DNA of 64,000 nucleotides, from the NCBI GenBank assembly GCA_016214035.1, contig JACRPF010000013.1, positions 83,194 through 147,193 of the forward strand, in the 5' to 3' direction. The notes under the pieces are model-generated. The model had not been told where the DNA came from. It saw only the letters and a list, made by a program, of their open reading frames with translations, and searched no databases. Source of the DNA: Spirochaetota bacterium (GTDB lineage Bacteria; Spirochaetota; Brachyspiria; Brachyspirales; JACRPF01). A program made the translations under genes and the position numbers. Positions 26,634 to 36,547 of the stretch are shown in pieces. Each line of letters opens with the position of its first letter. The stretch's first letter is position 1.

Positions 26634-27461
26634 ATGAAGAAAATACAATCGCTGACAGAATACCATGCCCGTACCGTACGCGAAGGCGCCGGGGTAAAAC
26701 TCAGCCGCATCTTCGGTTTCAACGGCGATGCGCCGCTCGATCCGTTTCTGCTCCTCGATCATTTTCATTCCGACGACCCCGCGGACTATACCGCCGGTTT
26801 TCCCTGGCATCCGCATCGCGGCATCGAGACGGTGACGTATCTCCTCAAAGGGTCCGTGCGTCACGGGGACAGTCTCGGCAATAAGGGCGTGATTGGCGCG
26901 GGCGATATTCAGTGGATGACGGCGGGCAGCGGCATCATCCACGAGGAGATGCCCGAGGCCGGCGACGGCATCAACGGGTTTCAGCTCTGGGTGAACCTCC
27001 CGGCAAAGCAGAAGATGATGGATCCGCGTTATCGCGGTATCACTGCTGAAGAGATCCCTGTAGTCACCGATGACAACGGCGTCACGGTCCGTGTCATCGC
27101 AGGGACATACGGAAAGATCGCCGGTCCCGTCAAGGAACTTGTCATGCCGGTGAGCTACCTCGATGTGACGCTGGCCGCGGACACATCATACCCGCTTGAT
27201 GTCACGGACGGCGGGTTCTGCTACCTATTTGACGGGGATGCGCAAATTCTGGATGAGACTATTCCGACGCTTACCGCGGTACAGCTTTCGCAGACATGCA
27301 CTATCACCGCCGGGAAGAGCGGCGCACGTTTTCTTTTCATCTGCGGGAAACCTATCGGCGAGCCGGTCGCCTGGTACGGACCTATCGTGATGAACACGCA
27401 GGAGGAACTGCGCATCGCGTTTGAAGAATATCAGAATGGAACCTTTATAAAAAAGAAATGA
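26634..27461 (+). CDS. Pirin family protein
   Basis: The 275-residue bicupin protein has the pirin metal-binding set HPHRGIETVTYLLKGSVRHGDSLG (key histidines in PHRG and in VRHGDS), GDIQWMTAGSGIIHEE and the FQLWVNLPAKQKM signature. Some pirins act as quercetinases and others as redox sensors; the role here is unknown. The -10-like TATATT at 26620-26625 stands eight bases before the ATG with TTGACG at 26599-26604 (15-base spacer), so a very short leader is likely. Confidence 0.9.
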   Translation: MKKIQSLTEYHARTVREGAGVKLSRIFGFNGDAPLDPFLLLDHFHSDDPADYTAGFPWHPHRGIETVTYLLKGSVRHGDSLGNKGVIGAGDIQWMTAGSGIIHEEMPEAGDGINGFQLWVNLPAKQKMMDPRYRGITAEEIPVVTDDNGVTVRVIAGTYGKIAGPVKELVMPVSYLDVTLAADTSYPLDVTDGGFCYLFDGDAQILDETIPTLTAVQLSQTCTITAGKSGARFLFICGKPIGEPVAWYGPIVMNTQEELRIAFEEYQNGTFIKKK

Positions 27462-27585
27462 CCGTTCTGCGTGGCATTAACTCGCTCCGCGCTTGCATTT
27501 TACTGCTGCCGTTGTACTATCCCACTATCAAACGTATTTCGGGACAATACGCGGGATTAGTATAGATGCAGCGTGTTACGACAAT

Positions 27586-28236
27586 ATGAACGACATTGCA
27601 AAGACAAGCCCGCCGTACGTCGAAGTTGCCGTCAATTCGACCTATGATATCATCGGCAACCGGCATATCCGCGAGTACTCAAATCAGTATCAGAAGGTCG
27701 TCATACGGCATGATAATAATTTCATCGTTTCCGAAGTGCGGCTTGTCGGCTTTATAGAGAAACATCTGCAGATCGTCATTACGCGTGACCTTATGAACTG
27801 GTATTCCGTGGTGCCGGAGGATGCGGACGAGGATATGCCGGATTTCACCGATGTCCGTTTCGGCAGGACGTCGGTCTCGGAACTCTCGCGCGAGGATGTC
27901 ATCCGTGAGCTTATGAAATACGTTACGGATGCTGCCGACGGCAGAAAAGTCGAACGGCTTTTGGCGGATATCATCACGCGCGGGTTCAGCAACGAGCCTC
28001 TGGACGCGGAGTTCATCGTCGATTTTTATCTGTCTATGGCCGACCGGTATTGTGCGTCCATCGGCAGCGAAAAGCGTACCGCATTTTTGAACTATCTCGA
28101 GTTGCACAAAGCAGAACTTGAAACATATTTTACACGAAAATTCATTACGGCGGATTTCGATTTTTTTACGAAATTCGATACGCAGTATAGGGATGAGGGC
28201 GGTCCCCCGGCAGAAGAAGTTGAGAGGTTGTTATGA
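27586..28236 (+). CDS. Conserved-looking hypothetical cytosolic protein
   Basis: The 216-residue acidic protein starts MNDIAKTSPPYVEVAVN. It has no signal peptide, membrane segment or motif I recognise. Its stop overlaps the next gene as ATGA, so the two are translated together and probably work together. The ORF extends to 27493, but the upstream part does not look like protein. Confidence 0.5.
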   Translation: MNDIAKTSPPYVEVAVNSTYDIIGNRHIREYSNQYQKVVIRHDNNFIVSEVRLVGFIEKHLQIVITRDLMNWYSVVPEDADEDMPDFTDVRFGRTSVSELSREDVIRELMKYVTDAADGRKVERLLADIITRGFSNEPLDAEFIVDFYLSMADRYCASIGSEKRTAFLNYLELHKAELETYFTRKFITADFDFFTKFDTQYRDEGGPPAEEVERLL

Positions 28237-29369
28237 TACGCGGCATCCTGCAGATCATCGCATCGTTCATACCGGTTACAATCATGATATTCGTGCTTAT
28301 GCAATGTCAGGAGCCGTACCGGATCTCGTTCGCGCCTCCCGCGGACATACAGGAAGCGCGTGCGTCATTCCCGCAGCAGATAGGCAAACGATACGCTGTC
28401 ATCAGTTCGCCTGCACCGGGGTATCTCCGTGCCGATTACGGCGGCAGTAATTTTATACGTGTGCGTCTGTTTGCCGACATGCACGAGGCGAGTAACGCGC
28501 TTTTCATCACCGTTACACGGACGAACGGGACAAGCGTCACGAGATCACACACGATTCGTGCCGCGACGATAACCGAAAGCAGACTGTTCTCATTTTCAAC
28601 CGGGACGCAGAGCGCCTATACCACAACGGACGGACGACGCGGCTATTACTGGATATGCAGTAATGCGGTTTATTCCATCGAAGGCAGAAGCAGTGCGGTT
28701 GTCGATGCGCTTGCCCGCGCGTATCCGTTTATCGAACCGCTTGCCGAAGATGAAAAGACGATTACGACGAAGCTTGCCGACATCTCGCCCGCCATACCGG
28801 CAGGTATCTGTGTGCTGTGTTTTCTGCTCTGCGCGGTATTTTTTTCATTAGGCATTTTCAGTTTCGGCGAAGCGATGCTGATACGGCGTCCGGGCGGCGG
28901 CGTGATGTCCGTTTCCCGCGATGTCCTGATGCAGCGGATTCGGGAACTTTCCGGATTACCTCTGGAGATAATCCCGGAGAAAAACGACATCATCCTCCGG
29001 TGGAATTTACTGGACGCACACTGGTTCAGTCCGGCGGATCTTGCCGGTGAGCGGAAGGTGTGGGAGATGCATCTGCGTTTCGACGACATCCGCCACGCGG
29101 TGTATGTGAGCGATGTAAAACGTACAGCGCGCATTGCCGTGGGGGCGGACGGTACGGCTGCGGTTACTTTTTCGGCGGCGTTTACGCTTTTCAAGGGCAT
29201 CATCAGCGAGAGCGAGCACGGATTCGGGATTGGCAGTGGTGTCGATGGAGTCCCGGAAAAGAAGATGATTCTTGAATATGGTTTCAGTACCGGTATAATA
29301 AAACGCCCGGTGCGCGAGATCATTCTTGCCGCAGGCTGGACGTGGGAGCCGCGGGTATTTCTGCCGTAA
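28233..29369 (+). CDS. Hypothetical membrane protein with two membrane segments
   Basis: The 378-residue protein has an N-terminal hydrophobic segment (residues 4-25) and a second at about 187-212 (AIPAGICVLCFLLCAVFFSLGIF). They enclose an extracytoplasmic domain of about 160 residues. The C-terminal 165 residues, with a beta-rich pattern (EIIPEKNDIILRWNLLDAHWF), would be cytoplasmic. Family unknown. It is coupled by a four-base overlap to the gene before it. Confidence 0.55.
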   Translation: MIRGILQIIASFIPVTIMIFVLMQCQEPYRISFAPPADIQEARASFPQQIGKRYAVISSPAPGYLRADYGGSNFIRVRLFADMHEASNALFITVTRTNGTSVTRSHTIRAATITESRLFSFSTGTQSAYTTTDGRRGYYWICSNAVYSIEGRSSAVVDALARAYPFIEPLAEDEKTITTKLADISPAIPAGICVLCFLLCAVFFSLGIFSFGEAMLIRRPGGGVMSVSRDVLMQRIRELSGLPLEIIPEKNDIILRWNLLDAHWFSPADLAGERKVWEMHLRFDDIRHAVYVSDVKRTARIAVGADGTAAVTFSAAFTLFKGIISESEHGFGIGSGVDGVPEKKMILEYGFSTGIIKRPVREIILAAGWTWEPRVFLP

Positions 29370-29390
29370 TAACATGCGGCCGCACGGCGG

Positions 29391-30056
29391 TTATGCAAGT
29401 ATCCCTACAAGTTCCCGCAGGTCGGTAATCTCATAGTCCGGCCTTTCAGCATCGCTCGTACAGACGTAGTCCCTGTAGTTGCCGTGCAGATAGCGTACCG
29501 TTTTCCAGCCGCGTTTTTTTGCCGGCACGATATCATTGTCAACACGGTCGCCGATCATCCAGAACGTCGTATCGCTTTCATGTACGAGCGATTCGGCATG
29601 GCGGAATATGCCGTCGTCAGGTTTCTGCATGCCGACATCGCAGGAACATATCACAATATCAAAATATCCGCGTATGCCGTATTGCGAAAGACGCTTTTCG
29701 AAGTTCGACGACTGATTCGCGATGATGCCAAGCTGATAACGGCCGTCGATGGCCGTAAGCAGATGGTGAGCACCCGGATCTGCGGAGAGCATTTCTTTGT
29801 TCCAGCGGACGTGCTCTTGTATCCGCATACGCGTATCAGTGTCTATTACAAGACCGGCAAGTGCGGAACTGAAACACGATACCGCACCGGATGTCCCGGC
29901 ATCGTGCTGGCGCTGCAGGAAATATGCTTCTGTTATCTGCGGATACTGCTCTCTGCAGATCTCCGCCGCAATACGCGCACGTTCCTGATGACACCGTGAT
30001 TCATCTTCGAGCGTATCACCAAGATCGAAAAATACGACGGTTCCTCTTTTCTTCAT
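29391..30056 (-). CDS. HAD-superfamily hydrolase
   Basis: The 221-residue phosphatase-type protein has motif I VFFDLGDTLEDES (nucleophile Asp then Asp two residues on), motif II GIIANQSSN, the K of motif III in MQKPDDGIFRHA, and motif IV WMIGDRVDNDI. The substrate is unknown. The promoter on the minus strand (TTGACA 30090-30085, 16 bases, TAAGAT 30068-30063) leaves six bases to the ATG, so the message should be leaderless. Confidence 0.85.
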   Translation of the reverse strand: MKKRGTVVFFDLGDTLEDESRCHQERARIAAEICREQYPQITEAYFLQRQHDAGTSGAVSCFSSALAGLVIDTDTRMRIQEHVRWNKEMLSADPGAHHLLTAIDGRYQLGIIANQSSNFEKRLSQYGIRGYFDIVICSCDVGMQKPDDGIFRHAESLVHESDTTFWMIGDRVDNDIVPAKKRGWKTVRYLHGNYRDYVCTSDAERPDYEITDLRELVGILA

Positions 30057-30062
30057 GTGAGA

Positions 30063-30090
30063 ATCTTAGCATCACGGTGCACGGTGTCAA
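30063..30090 (-). promoter_or_regulatory. Leaderless-type promoter of the HAD gene
   Basis: TTGACA (30090-30085), 16 bases and TAAGAT (30068-30063) on the minus strand, with the start codon six bases downstream of the -10. Confidence 0.6.
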
Positions 30091-30219
30091 GCACATGAGG
30101 TATCGCAACCCCGACATTCAGTACGCTTGTTTTTTGCGGATGAATGCTGTATCTTTTAAACGCCGGATATGAAATCTTTACCGTGCACATTTGCGGTTCG
30201 TATATACAATCCGGACGGA

Positions 30220-30717
30220 ATGCATGAAATGACAATTCGCGATTTTTTACCGGCTGATGCGCCTGATATATCGGCGCTCATCATAAAGAACCTTCGTGAC
30301 GTGAACAGTAAAGACTATCCGCACGACACCATAGAACGTCTGGTGGACCGGTTTACACCGGAGAACATCATCGGCGAATCTTCATGGCGGCATATCATCG
30401 TCGCCGAAGACAACCGGACGGTGATAGGGACGGCGAGTATCGGCAAAAAGACGATCGATAATACCGCCGACCGGTTTGTACTTACCGTTTTTGTACATCC
30501 GGCGTTTCACGGCAGGGATGTCGGGACGCTCTTGATGCGCGAGATCGAACGCATTGCGGCGAAATGGTGCACACACATGCTCGTCGTACCGGCAAGTATT
30601 ACCGCGAAGTCGTTCTATCTGAAGCTCGGGTACCGCTTTCACGACGGCCGGGAACAGGTCACCGAACACGGAACATATACAATGACCAAGGTAATCAGTC
30701 ATGAGGCCTGTACATGA
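30220..30717 (+). CDS. GNAT family N-acetyltransferase
   Basis: The 165-residue protein starts MHEMTIRDFLPADAPDIS. It has the GNAT core VLTVFVHPAFHGRDVGTLLMREIERIA (acetyl-CoA loop HGRDVGT) and the motif B region PASITAKSFYLKLGYRF. The start may be 30220 or 30229, and the ORF is open back to 30169. It is the first of three overlapping genes (GNAT, HAD, GNAT) joined by ATGA junctions. Confidence 0.8.
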   Translation: MHEMTIRDFLPADAPDISALIIKNLRDVNSKDYPHDTIERLVDRFTPENIIGESSWRHIIVAEDNRTVIGTASIGKKTIDNTADRFVLTVFVHPAFHGRDVGTLLMREIERIAAKWCTHMLVVPASITAKSFYLKLGYRFHDGREQVTEHGTYTMTKVISHEACT

Positions 30718-31373
30718 GCAGCAAGCTCCGTGCACAACGCGGAATCAAAGCAGTCATATTCGATGCCGACGGCGTGCTGCAGACCTACGGTGATTTTCCT
30801 GAATACGCCGAGAAGAAATACGGATGGGATGCGAAAAATTATTTTGACACACTGCATTCGCTGTTCCATGATTCGCGGGATTATGACCGCACGCTGACCG
30901 GCAAAGGCGATGCGGTGAGCGTGCTGCGCGGGATTTTGCCGTCATTCGGATGGAACCATTCGGCGGCACTGTTTCTCAGGGAATGGGTCTCGCGGAACAT
31001 CGTCGTCCGTCAGCGGATGGTGGAAAGCGTTGCGCGCATAAGGAAATGCAGTATACGCTGCTATATGGCGACGAATCAGGAGCGGCATCGTGCACGGCAT
31101 ATGATGCGCATGGCTGCGTATAAAGACGCGTTTGACGCCATGTTCTTTTCCTGTGATCTCGGCACAAAGAAACCGGCGGAACGCTATTTCAGAAAAGTGG
31201 TACACGCCATAGCGCTCGATCCGGAGAATATACTCTTCTTCGATGACCATGAAGGCAATATTTCAGCCGCACGCCGTATAGGCATGCACGCAGAACTGTA
31301 CACCGATTACAGAACGTATTGCGGTCACGTGAAAAAATATATTCCTTCATTAGTCAGGAGCAGCAAACGATGA
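30714..31373 (+). CDS. HAD-like hydrolase
   Basis: The 219-residue protein has motif I AVIFDADGVLQTYGDF, motif II YMATNQERHRA, motif III lysines in DLGTKKPAERYFRKV and motif IV ILFFDDHEGNISAARRIG. Cap residues 20-100 are helical. It may be a phosphatase of a small metabolite. It overlaps the preceding acetyltransferase by four bases and the following gene by four bases. Confidence 0.82.
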   Translation: MSSKLRAQRGIKAVIFDADGVLQTYGDFPEYAEKKYGWDAKNYFDTLHSLFHDSRDYDRTLTGKGDAVSVLRGILPSFGWNHSAALFLREWVSRNIVVRQRMVESVARIRKCSIRCYMATNQERHRARHMMRMAAYKDAFDAMFFSCDLGTKKPAERYFRKVVHAIALDPENILFFDDHEGNISAARRIGMHAELYTDYRTYCGHVKKYIPSLVRSSKR

Positions 31374-32095
31374 CAGCGCGGGAGCAACAATATACATCGC
31401 AGCAGTCGATTTTTTTCAGGAGCAGCAGCGAGCTCTTTTTTTTCACGGGGACGTATAAAGATGATTGCTTTACGTTCGGTATTCCCGATCACTACCGGGA
31501 CAGGATAATACCGCTGTTTGAGGGTATATCGCCTGAGGATATCATGTCCGAGCGTGCGGATGTTGGTATCATCAGCGCAGCGGCGGCTATCACCGGAAGA
31601 CCCGCCGATACGATACGCATCACCCATTCAGTTGATTATTATTTTACACCCGGCCAGGGCACGGCTGAGGATATTCAGAACGATGCTGTTTTTACACATG
31701 AGGATGCCGGCATATTAACAGGTAAACTCGGCGATGACAAACTGCTCAAATATCTCATCGCCGCAAATAAATATTATGCGGTGTATCTTGCCGACGGGAA
31801 GATCGCGGCATTCTGCATGGATAACAGCAACGGCTGCATCACGGTTCAGGCGGAACCGCAGTACCGGGGACGCGGGTACACGACGCTCTGTCTGAAGAAG
31901 GTCACCGCGATGATAGCGCGCGACAGGGCTTATCCGGAGATCGCATATCCCACGGACCGGAAGAACATCGCGGCCTGCCGTGTTGCGGAACATGCGGGAT
32001 ACGTGAGACGGAGCGAAGGGATATGGGTGATCGTGAAAGCGAAACTGGAACTGCTTGACGGCGAGTTTGTGAAAACCAGCGTCCGTATTGTTTGA
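31370..32095 (+). CDS. GNAT-like acetyltransferase with a distinct N-terminal domain
   Basis: The 241-residue protein has a GNAT core in its C-terminal half: YYAVYLADGKIAAFCMDNSN, then AEPQYRGRGYTTLCLKKVTA (acetyl-CoA loop RGRGYT) and PTDRKNIAACRVAEHAGYV. The N-terminal 110 residues are not a family I recognise. CAGGAG precedes the ATG, which overlaps the HAD stop as ATGA. Substrate unknown. Confidence 0.75.
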   Translation: MTAREQQYTSQQSIFFRSSSELFFFTGTYKDDCFTFGIPDHYRDRIIPLFEGISPEDIMSERADVGIISAAAAITGRPADTIRITHSVDYYFTPGQGTAEDIQNDAVFTHEDAGILTGKLGDDKLLKYLIAANKYYAVYLADGKIAAFCMDNSNGCITVQAEPQYRGRGYTTLCLKKVTAMIARDRAYPEIAYPTDRKNIAACRVAEHAGYVRRSEGIWVIVKAKLELLDGEFVKTSVRIV

Positions 32096-32151
32096 TTTTT
32101 TAGCCGATCTTATATACACTGAGTTTACATAATATCAGGAGCGTTACCCTC

Positions 32152-33099
32152 GTGCTGAAAGCCCTCGTCACCGACGACCGTTACCGGCAGTACAAGATAG
32201 AACGTGACATACTTACACCCGCGGGTATCGAGCTTGTGGTAAATGAGAACGGCGCAGATCTCGCCGAGCTTGCCGCCGATATGGACGCGCTTCTGGTGAA
32301 TCTCGCCAAAGTGGACGCGCCGGTAATACAAAAACTCAACCGCTGCAAAGTGATATCGCGCTACGGCGTGGGATATGACAACGTTGACCTTATCGCAGCC
32401 CGCGCGAAAGGCATTTCAGTCACCAATGTGCCCGACTACTGCAAGAACGACAGCGCCGAACATACGCTCGCGCTCATGCTCACCGCCTCGCGGCGCATAT
32501 CCATACACGACCGGCATGTGCGCGCGGGGGAATGGAACATCACCGCGGGAAATCCGGTGTACCGCATGACGGGACGCACGTACGGCATCATCGGCTACGG
32601 ACGGACGGGAAAGAACGTTCACCGGCTCATCAAGGGATTCAATTTCAGGGAAATATTCGTCTGCTCGCCGTCAACCGATGAACAGGAACTGAGAAAGAAC
32701 GGCGCCCGCAAGGCGGACCTGCATACGCTCCTGCGGGAAAGCGATTTTATAAGCTGTCATGTGCCGCTTAACCCCGCCACTGAGCGGATGATCGGCGCAA
32801 AGGAATTCGCGCTGATGAAACCCAATGCCGTGTTCGTGAACACCGCGCGCGGCAAGGTCATCGACGAGACGGCGCTCATCGCGGCGCTTACGGAGAAAAG
32901 AATAGCGATGGCCGGACTCGATGTGTTCGAGAACGAGCCCATTGCCAAAGACAATCCGCTGCGAACGCTTGAGAACGTGGTCCTCACCGATCATCAGGCG
33001 TGGTACAGCGAGGAATCGATCGTGGAACTGAAACGGCGCGTTGCCGAGAATGTGAAAGCGGTACTCACCGGCGAAGGCGCTGCGTCCATTGTCAACTGA
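32152..33099 (+). CDS. D-isomer-specific 2-hydroxyacid dehydrogenase
   Basis: The 315-residue NAD-dependent enzyme resembles the phosphoglycerate dehydrogenase/CtBP group. The Rossmann motif is YGIIGYGRTGKNVHRLI. Catalytic elements are the Arg of VNTARGKVIDE, the Glu in DVFENEPIA and the His in LTDHQAWYSEES. The start is GTG with AGGAG 12 bases upstream. The exact 2-oxo/2-hydroxy acid cannot be read; SerA-type or glyoxylate-type activity is possible. Confidence 0.88.
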   Translation: MLKALVTDDRYRQYKIERDILTPAGIELVVNENGADLAELAADMDALLVNLAKVDAPVIQKLNRCKVISRYGVGYDNVDLIAARAKGISVTNVPDYCKNDSAEHTLALMLTASRRISIHDRHVRAGEWNITAGNPVYRMTGRTYGIIGYGRTGKNVHRLIKGFNFREIFVCSPSTDEQELRKNGARKADLHTLLRESDFISCHVPLNPATERMIGAKEFALMKPNAVFVNTARGKVIDETALIAALTEKRIAMAGLDVFENEPIAKDNPLRTLENVVLTDHQAWYSEESIVELKRRVAENVKAVLTGEGAASIVN

Positions 33100-33106
33100 A
33101 AACGGC

Positions 33107-34174
33107 ATGAACGACCTGTTTAATATGGATGATATCCCGGACGGCACCGAGCCGGAGCGCCGTGTCCTCATCGTCGGCATGAACTACATCGGCGATACGC
33201 TGTTCACCACGCCGCTCATCCGCGCCATGCATAAATCGCACCGGCGTACGGCGGTTGATGTCCTCAACGGTCCGCGCGGAACGGCCATGCTCGAGAACAA
33301 TCCGTATATACGTACCGTGATATCCAAACCGCCCGCCGGTGACCGTGCGGCGTTCGACGCGCTTATCGCACGTATCGTGCAGGAACGGTATGATATCGCC
33401 ATTGCGGCGTCAACGTCGTTCGAGAGCGCCCGTATCCCGTATCTCGCAAAGATTCCCGTACGTGCCGGTTTACGGACAGAACTCCGTTCGTTCATGTTCA
33501 CGCATTCAGCGCCGCGCGACATGCGTACGAACATCATCCTGCAGATGCTCGATATCCTTAAGCCGCTCGGTATCGCGCATGACGACAGCCGCATGGATCT
33601 GTTTATCTCGGACGATGAACACAAAGAGGCGCTGGCTGTGCTCGCTAAAAAGCGCATCGCCAAAGAACATACGCTTATCGTGCATCCCGGCGCCACACGC
33701 GCGCAGAAGCGCTGGCCTGTTGAATACTTCGTGAAGCTCATCCGTCAATTCAATGACGACCAGGGATTTCCCGTGATACTCATCGGCGGCAAAGAGGATG
33801 AAGCGCGCAATGCGATAATCGCCGCGGACTGCGGCAGGGCCATCACGCTCGATCTCACCGGACAGCTTTCGCTCAGAACGCTTGCCGCGGTCATACGCAC
33901 CGCGTGGGCGTTCGTGGGCAACGACAGCGCGCCGCTGCATATGGCGTCGGCGTTGAACGTGCATACAGTAGGTCTCTTCGGCCAGACCGATCCGGTCACC
34001 TACGGGACGCTGCACGACGGCGGGTACAACCTTTCCATGAGGCGTGCGTGCCATCCGATACGCCGTTTCGCCTGCGCCCGCATCACCCGGGGCTGCGGCG
34101 ACAATGTATGCATGCGTCTTGTCACGGTGGATATGGTGATGGAAAAGCTCCGCGATATATTCCGCTGGGCGTGA
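33107..34174 (+). CDS. GT9 heptosyltransferase-family protein
   Basis: The 355-residue GT-B enzyme resembles ADP-heptose:LPS heptosyltransferases: RVLIVGMNYIGDTLFTTPLI at the N-terminus, LIVHPGATRAQKRWPVEYFV in the middle, and FVGNDSAPLHMASALNVHTV (the GNDSxxxH donor motif). It probably adds core sugars to LPS or a similar glycolipid at the inner membrane. A TTG at 33089 inside the preceding gene is a possible alternative start. Confidence 0.87.
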   Translation: MNDLFNMDDIPDGTEPERRVLIVGMNYIGDTLFTTPLIRAMHKSHRRTAVDVLNGPRGTAMLENNPYIRTVISKPPAGDRAAFDALIARIVQERYDIAIAASTSFESARIPYLAKIPVRAGLRTELRSFMFTHSAPRDMRTNIILQMLDILKPLGIAHDDSRMDLFISDDEHKEALAVLAKKRIAKEHTLIVHPGATRAQKRWPVEYFVKLIRQFNDDQGFPVILIGGKEDEARNAIIAADCGRAITLDLTGQLSLRTLAAVIRTAWAFVGNDSAPLHMASALNVHTVGLFGQTDPVTYGTLHDGGYNLSMRRACHPIRRFACARITRGCGDNVCMRLVTVDMVMEKLRDIFRWA

Positions 34175-34190
34175 AAATAACGCGGTATAT

Positions 34191-34225
34191 TTGTGAAAAA
34201 TACCGTTTCGCTGTATAGTACCGTC
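34191..34225 (+). promoter_or_regulatory. Leaderless-type promoter of the GH57 gene
   Basis: TTGTGA (34191-34196), 17 bases, TATAGT (34214-34219), then the ATG at 34226 after six bases. No Shine-Dalgarno. This also argues for 34226 rather than the upstream GTG at 34193. Confidence 0.6.
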
Positions 34226-36547
34226 ATGAGCCGTTCAGTCATTATACACGGACATTTCTATCAGCCTCCGCGTGAAAACCCGTGGCTTTCGGTGATAACC
34301 GACCAGGACGTGCACCCCTATCACGACTGGAATGAACGCATCACCGCCGAATGTTATCAGCCTAACGCAAGCTCGCGCATACTCGACTCCATCGGACGCA
34401 TCGTCAAAGTGGTGAACAACTACGCGCACATGAGTTTTAATTTCGGGCCCACCCTTCTTGATTATCTTGCCGATATGGATGTCCCCACCGCGCGCAAGAT
34501 CGTTCACGCAGACCGTCAAAGCCGCGAACGGCTTGGCGGACACGGCAACGCCATCGCGCAGGTGTATAACCACATAATACTTCCGCTCGCTCGGTACGAG
34601 GACAAGACCGTACAGGTGCGCTGGGGCATACGGCATTTTCAGCGCTTTTTCGGCCGTGCACCGGAAGGCATGTGGCTTTCTGAAACGGCGATAGACCCCG
34701 AAACGGTTGACGTACTCGCCGACTGCGGCATCAAATATACGATTCTCTCCCCGTTTCAGGCGGCACGCGTCATCGGCGAACACGGCGAAAAAAGTGTTGA
34801 CGGCGGAACGATAGACACATCACACCCGTATATACTGCACGGAAAACGAAACCGCATCGCGGTGTTCTTCTATCATGCGCAGCTCTCGCAGGCAATCGCG
34901 TTCGAACATCTTCTGCGGGACGCAAACGCATTCGGGAAGCGGATACGTGAAACGTTCAGCGACCACATGCGTCTGGTAAACATCGCCACCGACGGCGAAT
35001 CGTACGGCCACCATGAACCGTTCGCGGACATGTGTCTCGCGAAATATCTCGCCGATATAGCCCCGTCCGACGGCCTTACCGTTACCAATTACGGCCATTT
35101 CCTTGCGCATCATCCGGCGACAAATACCGTGGTACTGCATGACGGCGAAGGAAAACGGGGCACATCATGGAGCTGCTCGCACGGTGTGGAACGATGGCGC
35201 TCCGACTGCGGCTGCTCCACCGGCGCTCACCCCGGATGGAACCAGCGGTGGCGCACACCGCTGCGCGAGGCGTTCGACATCGTCCGCGATGCCGTGGAAA
35301 CGGCGATGACCCCGCTCGGTCATTCAGCCGAAGAGCTTGCCGCACTCCGTGACGAATATTTCAGCGTGCTGTATGACCCCGATGCCGTAGAAAAACTGCA
35401 TAAACGGTTTGCCGGAACTATGCCGCTCACCGCATTCCTCAAGCTCATGGCCGCATACCGCTTTTCACTCTTCTCCTACACATCCTGCGGCTGGTTCTTC
35501 GCCGATGTGTCGGGGATAGAACCGGTACAAAACATGAAGTACGCCGACATCGCGCTGGAACTCATGCGCGGCGTACCGACGGTACCTTCGAACGATATTC
35601 AAGAACGCTTCAGAAACAAACTCGCGGAAGCCGCAAGCAATATCGCGGCACACGGCACGGGCCAGTCCTGTTACGAGCAATGGGTGCTGCCCGACCGCTA
35701 CCCGCCGGAACGCATGATATACCATTTCATCGCGTGCGCATATCATCACGATTTCGCACCCGCATCCATGAAAAACTGCATGCGGTTCGGATATACGTTC
35801 ACGGTGACCAAACGCACCAAGAAGACCATAACCGGCACGCTTACCGATCCGTTCACCGAGACATTCCGTTTCAACGCCGACATCACTGAAGAAAAGCACG
35901 ATATCATCGCGTATATTGCGCTCGGCGACAACGGCGGCAAAAAACGTTTCTCGCTCGCCGATGTCGTTATCGATGAACGCATACCGCTCAGCCGCGAACT
36001 GCTCTCGCACGAGATCAGTTCGGTGCGCACATCGGTGGCGTCGGCGTTCGCTCACGCCCGCGTGATCCTTACCGAGAGCGGCAAACACGGCCTCCCGGTT
36101 CCGCGTGAGTTCATGCACCTGTTCAGCGCCTTTTTCACGCTCCGTATGGAGGCGCTCATTCATCACAACGACGGAAAGTTCTTCGTCGGCAAATATCAGG
36201 AAATCGAAGAGCTCATCGCGCTCGCGCAGGAACGACACATCCCCGTATCCGCCGACATCTTCGGCGCTATGGTTGAAAAGAGTATCCGCACAAAGCTTGA
36301 ATCGATGCTGGGTACGTTCTCGGTTGAAACGTTCAACGCGGTGATGACGGAAATGTATCTGGTGGACCGCATCAAACTGCCGATACGGCGCCACGCGCTC
36401 GAAAATATCGTCTACGGCATCATCGAAAAATATCTGCTCGACAGGAATTTCCCGCTCACCGAACATGCGTCGCTCATTATGCTCGGGCAGTGGTTCAATT
36501 TCAATATGGACGAGATAGGATCATCGATCACCGCTCATGACGTATGA
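34226..36547 (+). CDS. GH57 family glycoside hydrolase with DUF3536-type C-terminus
   Basis: The 773-residue cytoplasmic protein starts MSRSVIIHGHFYQPPRENPW. PEGMWLSETAID carries the predicted nucleophile glutamate, and ATDGESYGHHEPFADM holds the second acid. About 450 further residues match the DUF3536 type of extension. GH57 members act on alpha-glucans (amylopullulanase, 4-alpha-glucanotransferase, branching). This subgroup's substrate is not established to my knowledge. Its last 13 bases overlap the convergent AraC-type gene. Confidence 0.88.
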   Translation: MSRSVIIHGHFYQPPRENPWLSVITDQDVHPYHDWNERITAECYQPNASSRILDSIGRIVKVVNNYAHMSFNFGPTLLDYLADMDVPTARKIVHADRQSRERLGGHGNAIAQVYNHIILPLARYEDKTVQVRWGIRHFQRFFGRAPEGMWLSETAIDPETVDVLADCGIKYTILSPFQAARVIGEHGEKSVDGGTIDTSHPYILHGKRNRIAVFFYHAQLSQAIAFEHLLRDANAFGKRIRETFSDHMRLVNIATDGESYGHHEPFADMCLAKYLADIAPSDGLTVTNYGHFLAHHPATNTVVLHDGEGKRGTSWSCSHGVERWRSDCGCSTGAHPGWNQRWRTPLREAFDIVRDAVETAMTPLGHSAEELAALRDEYFSVLYDPDAVEKLHKRFAGTMPLTAFLKLMAAYRFSLFSYTSCGWFFADVSGIEPVQNMKYADIALELMRGVPTVPSNDIQERFRNKLAEAASNIAAHGTGQSCYEQWVLPDRYPPERMIYHFIACAYHHDFAPASMKNCMRFGYTFTVTKRTKKTITGTLTDPFTETFRFNADITEEKHDIIAYIALGDNGGKKRFSLADVVIDERIPLSRELLSHEISSVRTSVASAFAHARVILTESGKHGLPVPREFMHLFSAFFTLRMEALIHHNDGKFFVGKYQEIEELIALAQERHIPVSADIFGAMVEKSIRTKLESMLGTFSVETFNAVMTEMYLVDRIKLPIRRHALENIVYGIIEKYLLDRNFPLTEHASLIMLGQWFNFNMDEIGSSITAHDV

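Noticed and set aside
29370..29390. Bidirectional terminator at the TGCGGCCGCA palindrome
   Set aside because: No T-run on either side. The convergent position is suggestive, but the structure is not diagnostic.
35465..36466. 333-residue ORF on the minus strand
   Set aside because: Antisense shadow of the GH57 gene.
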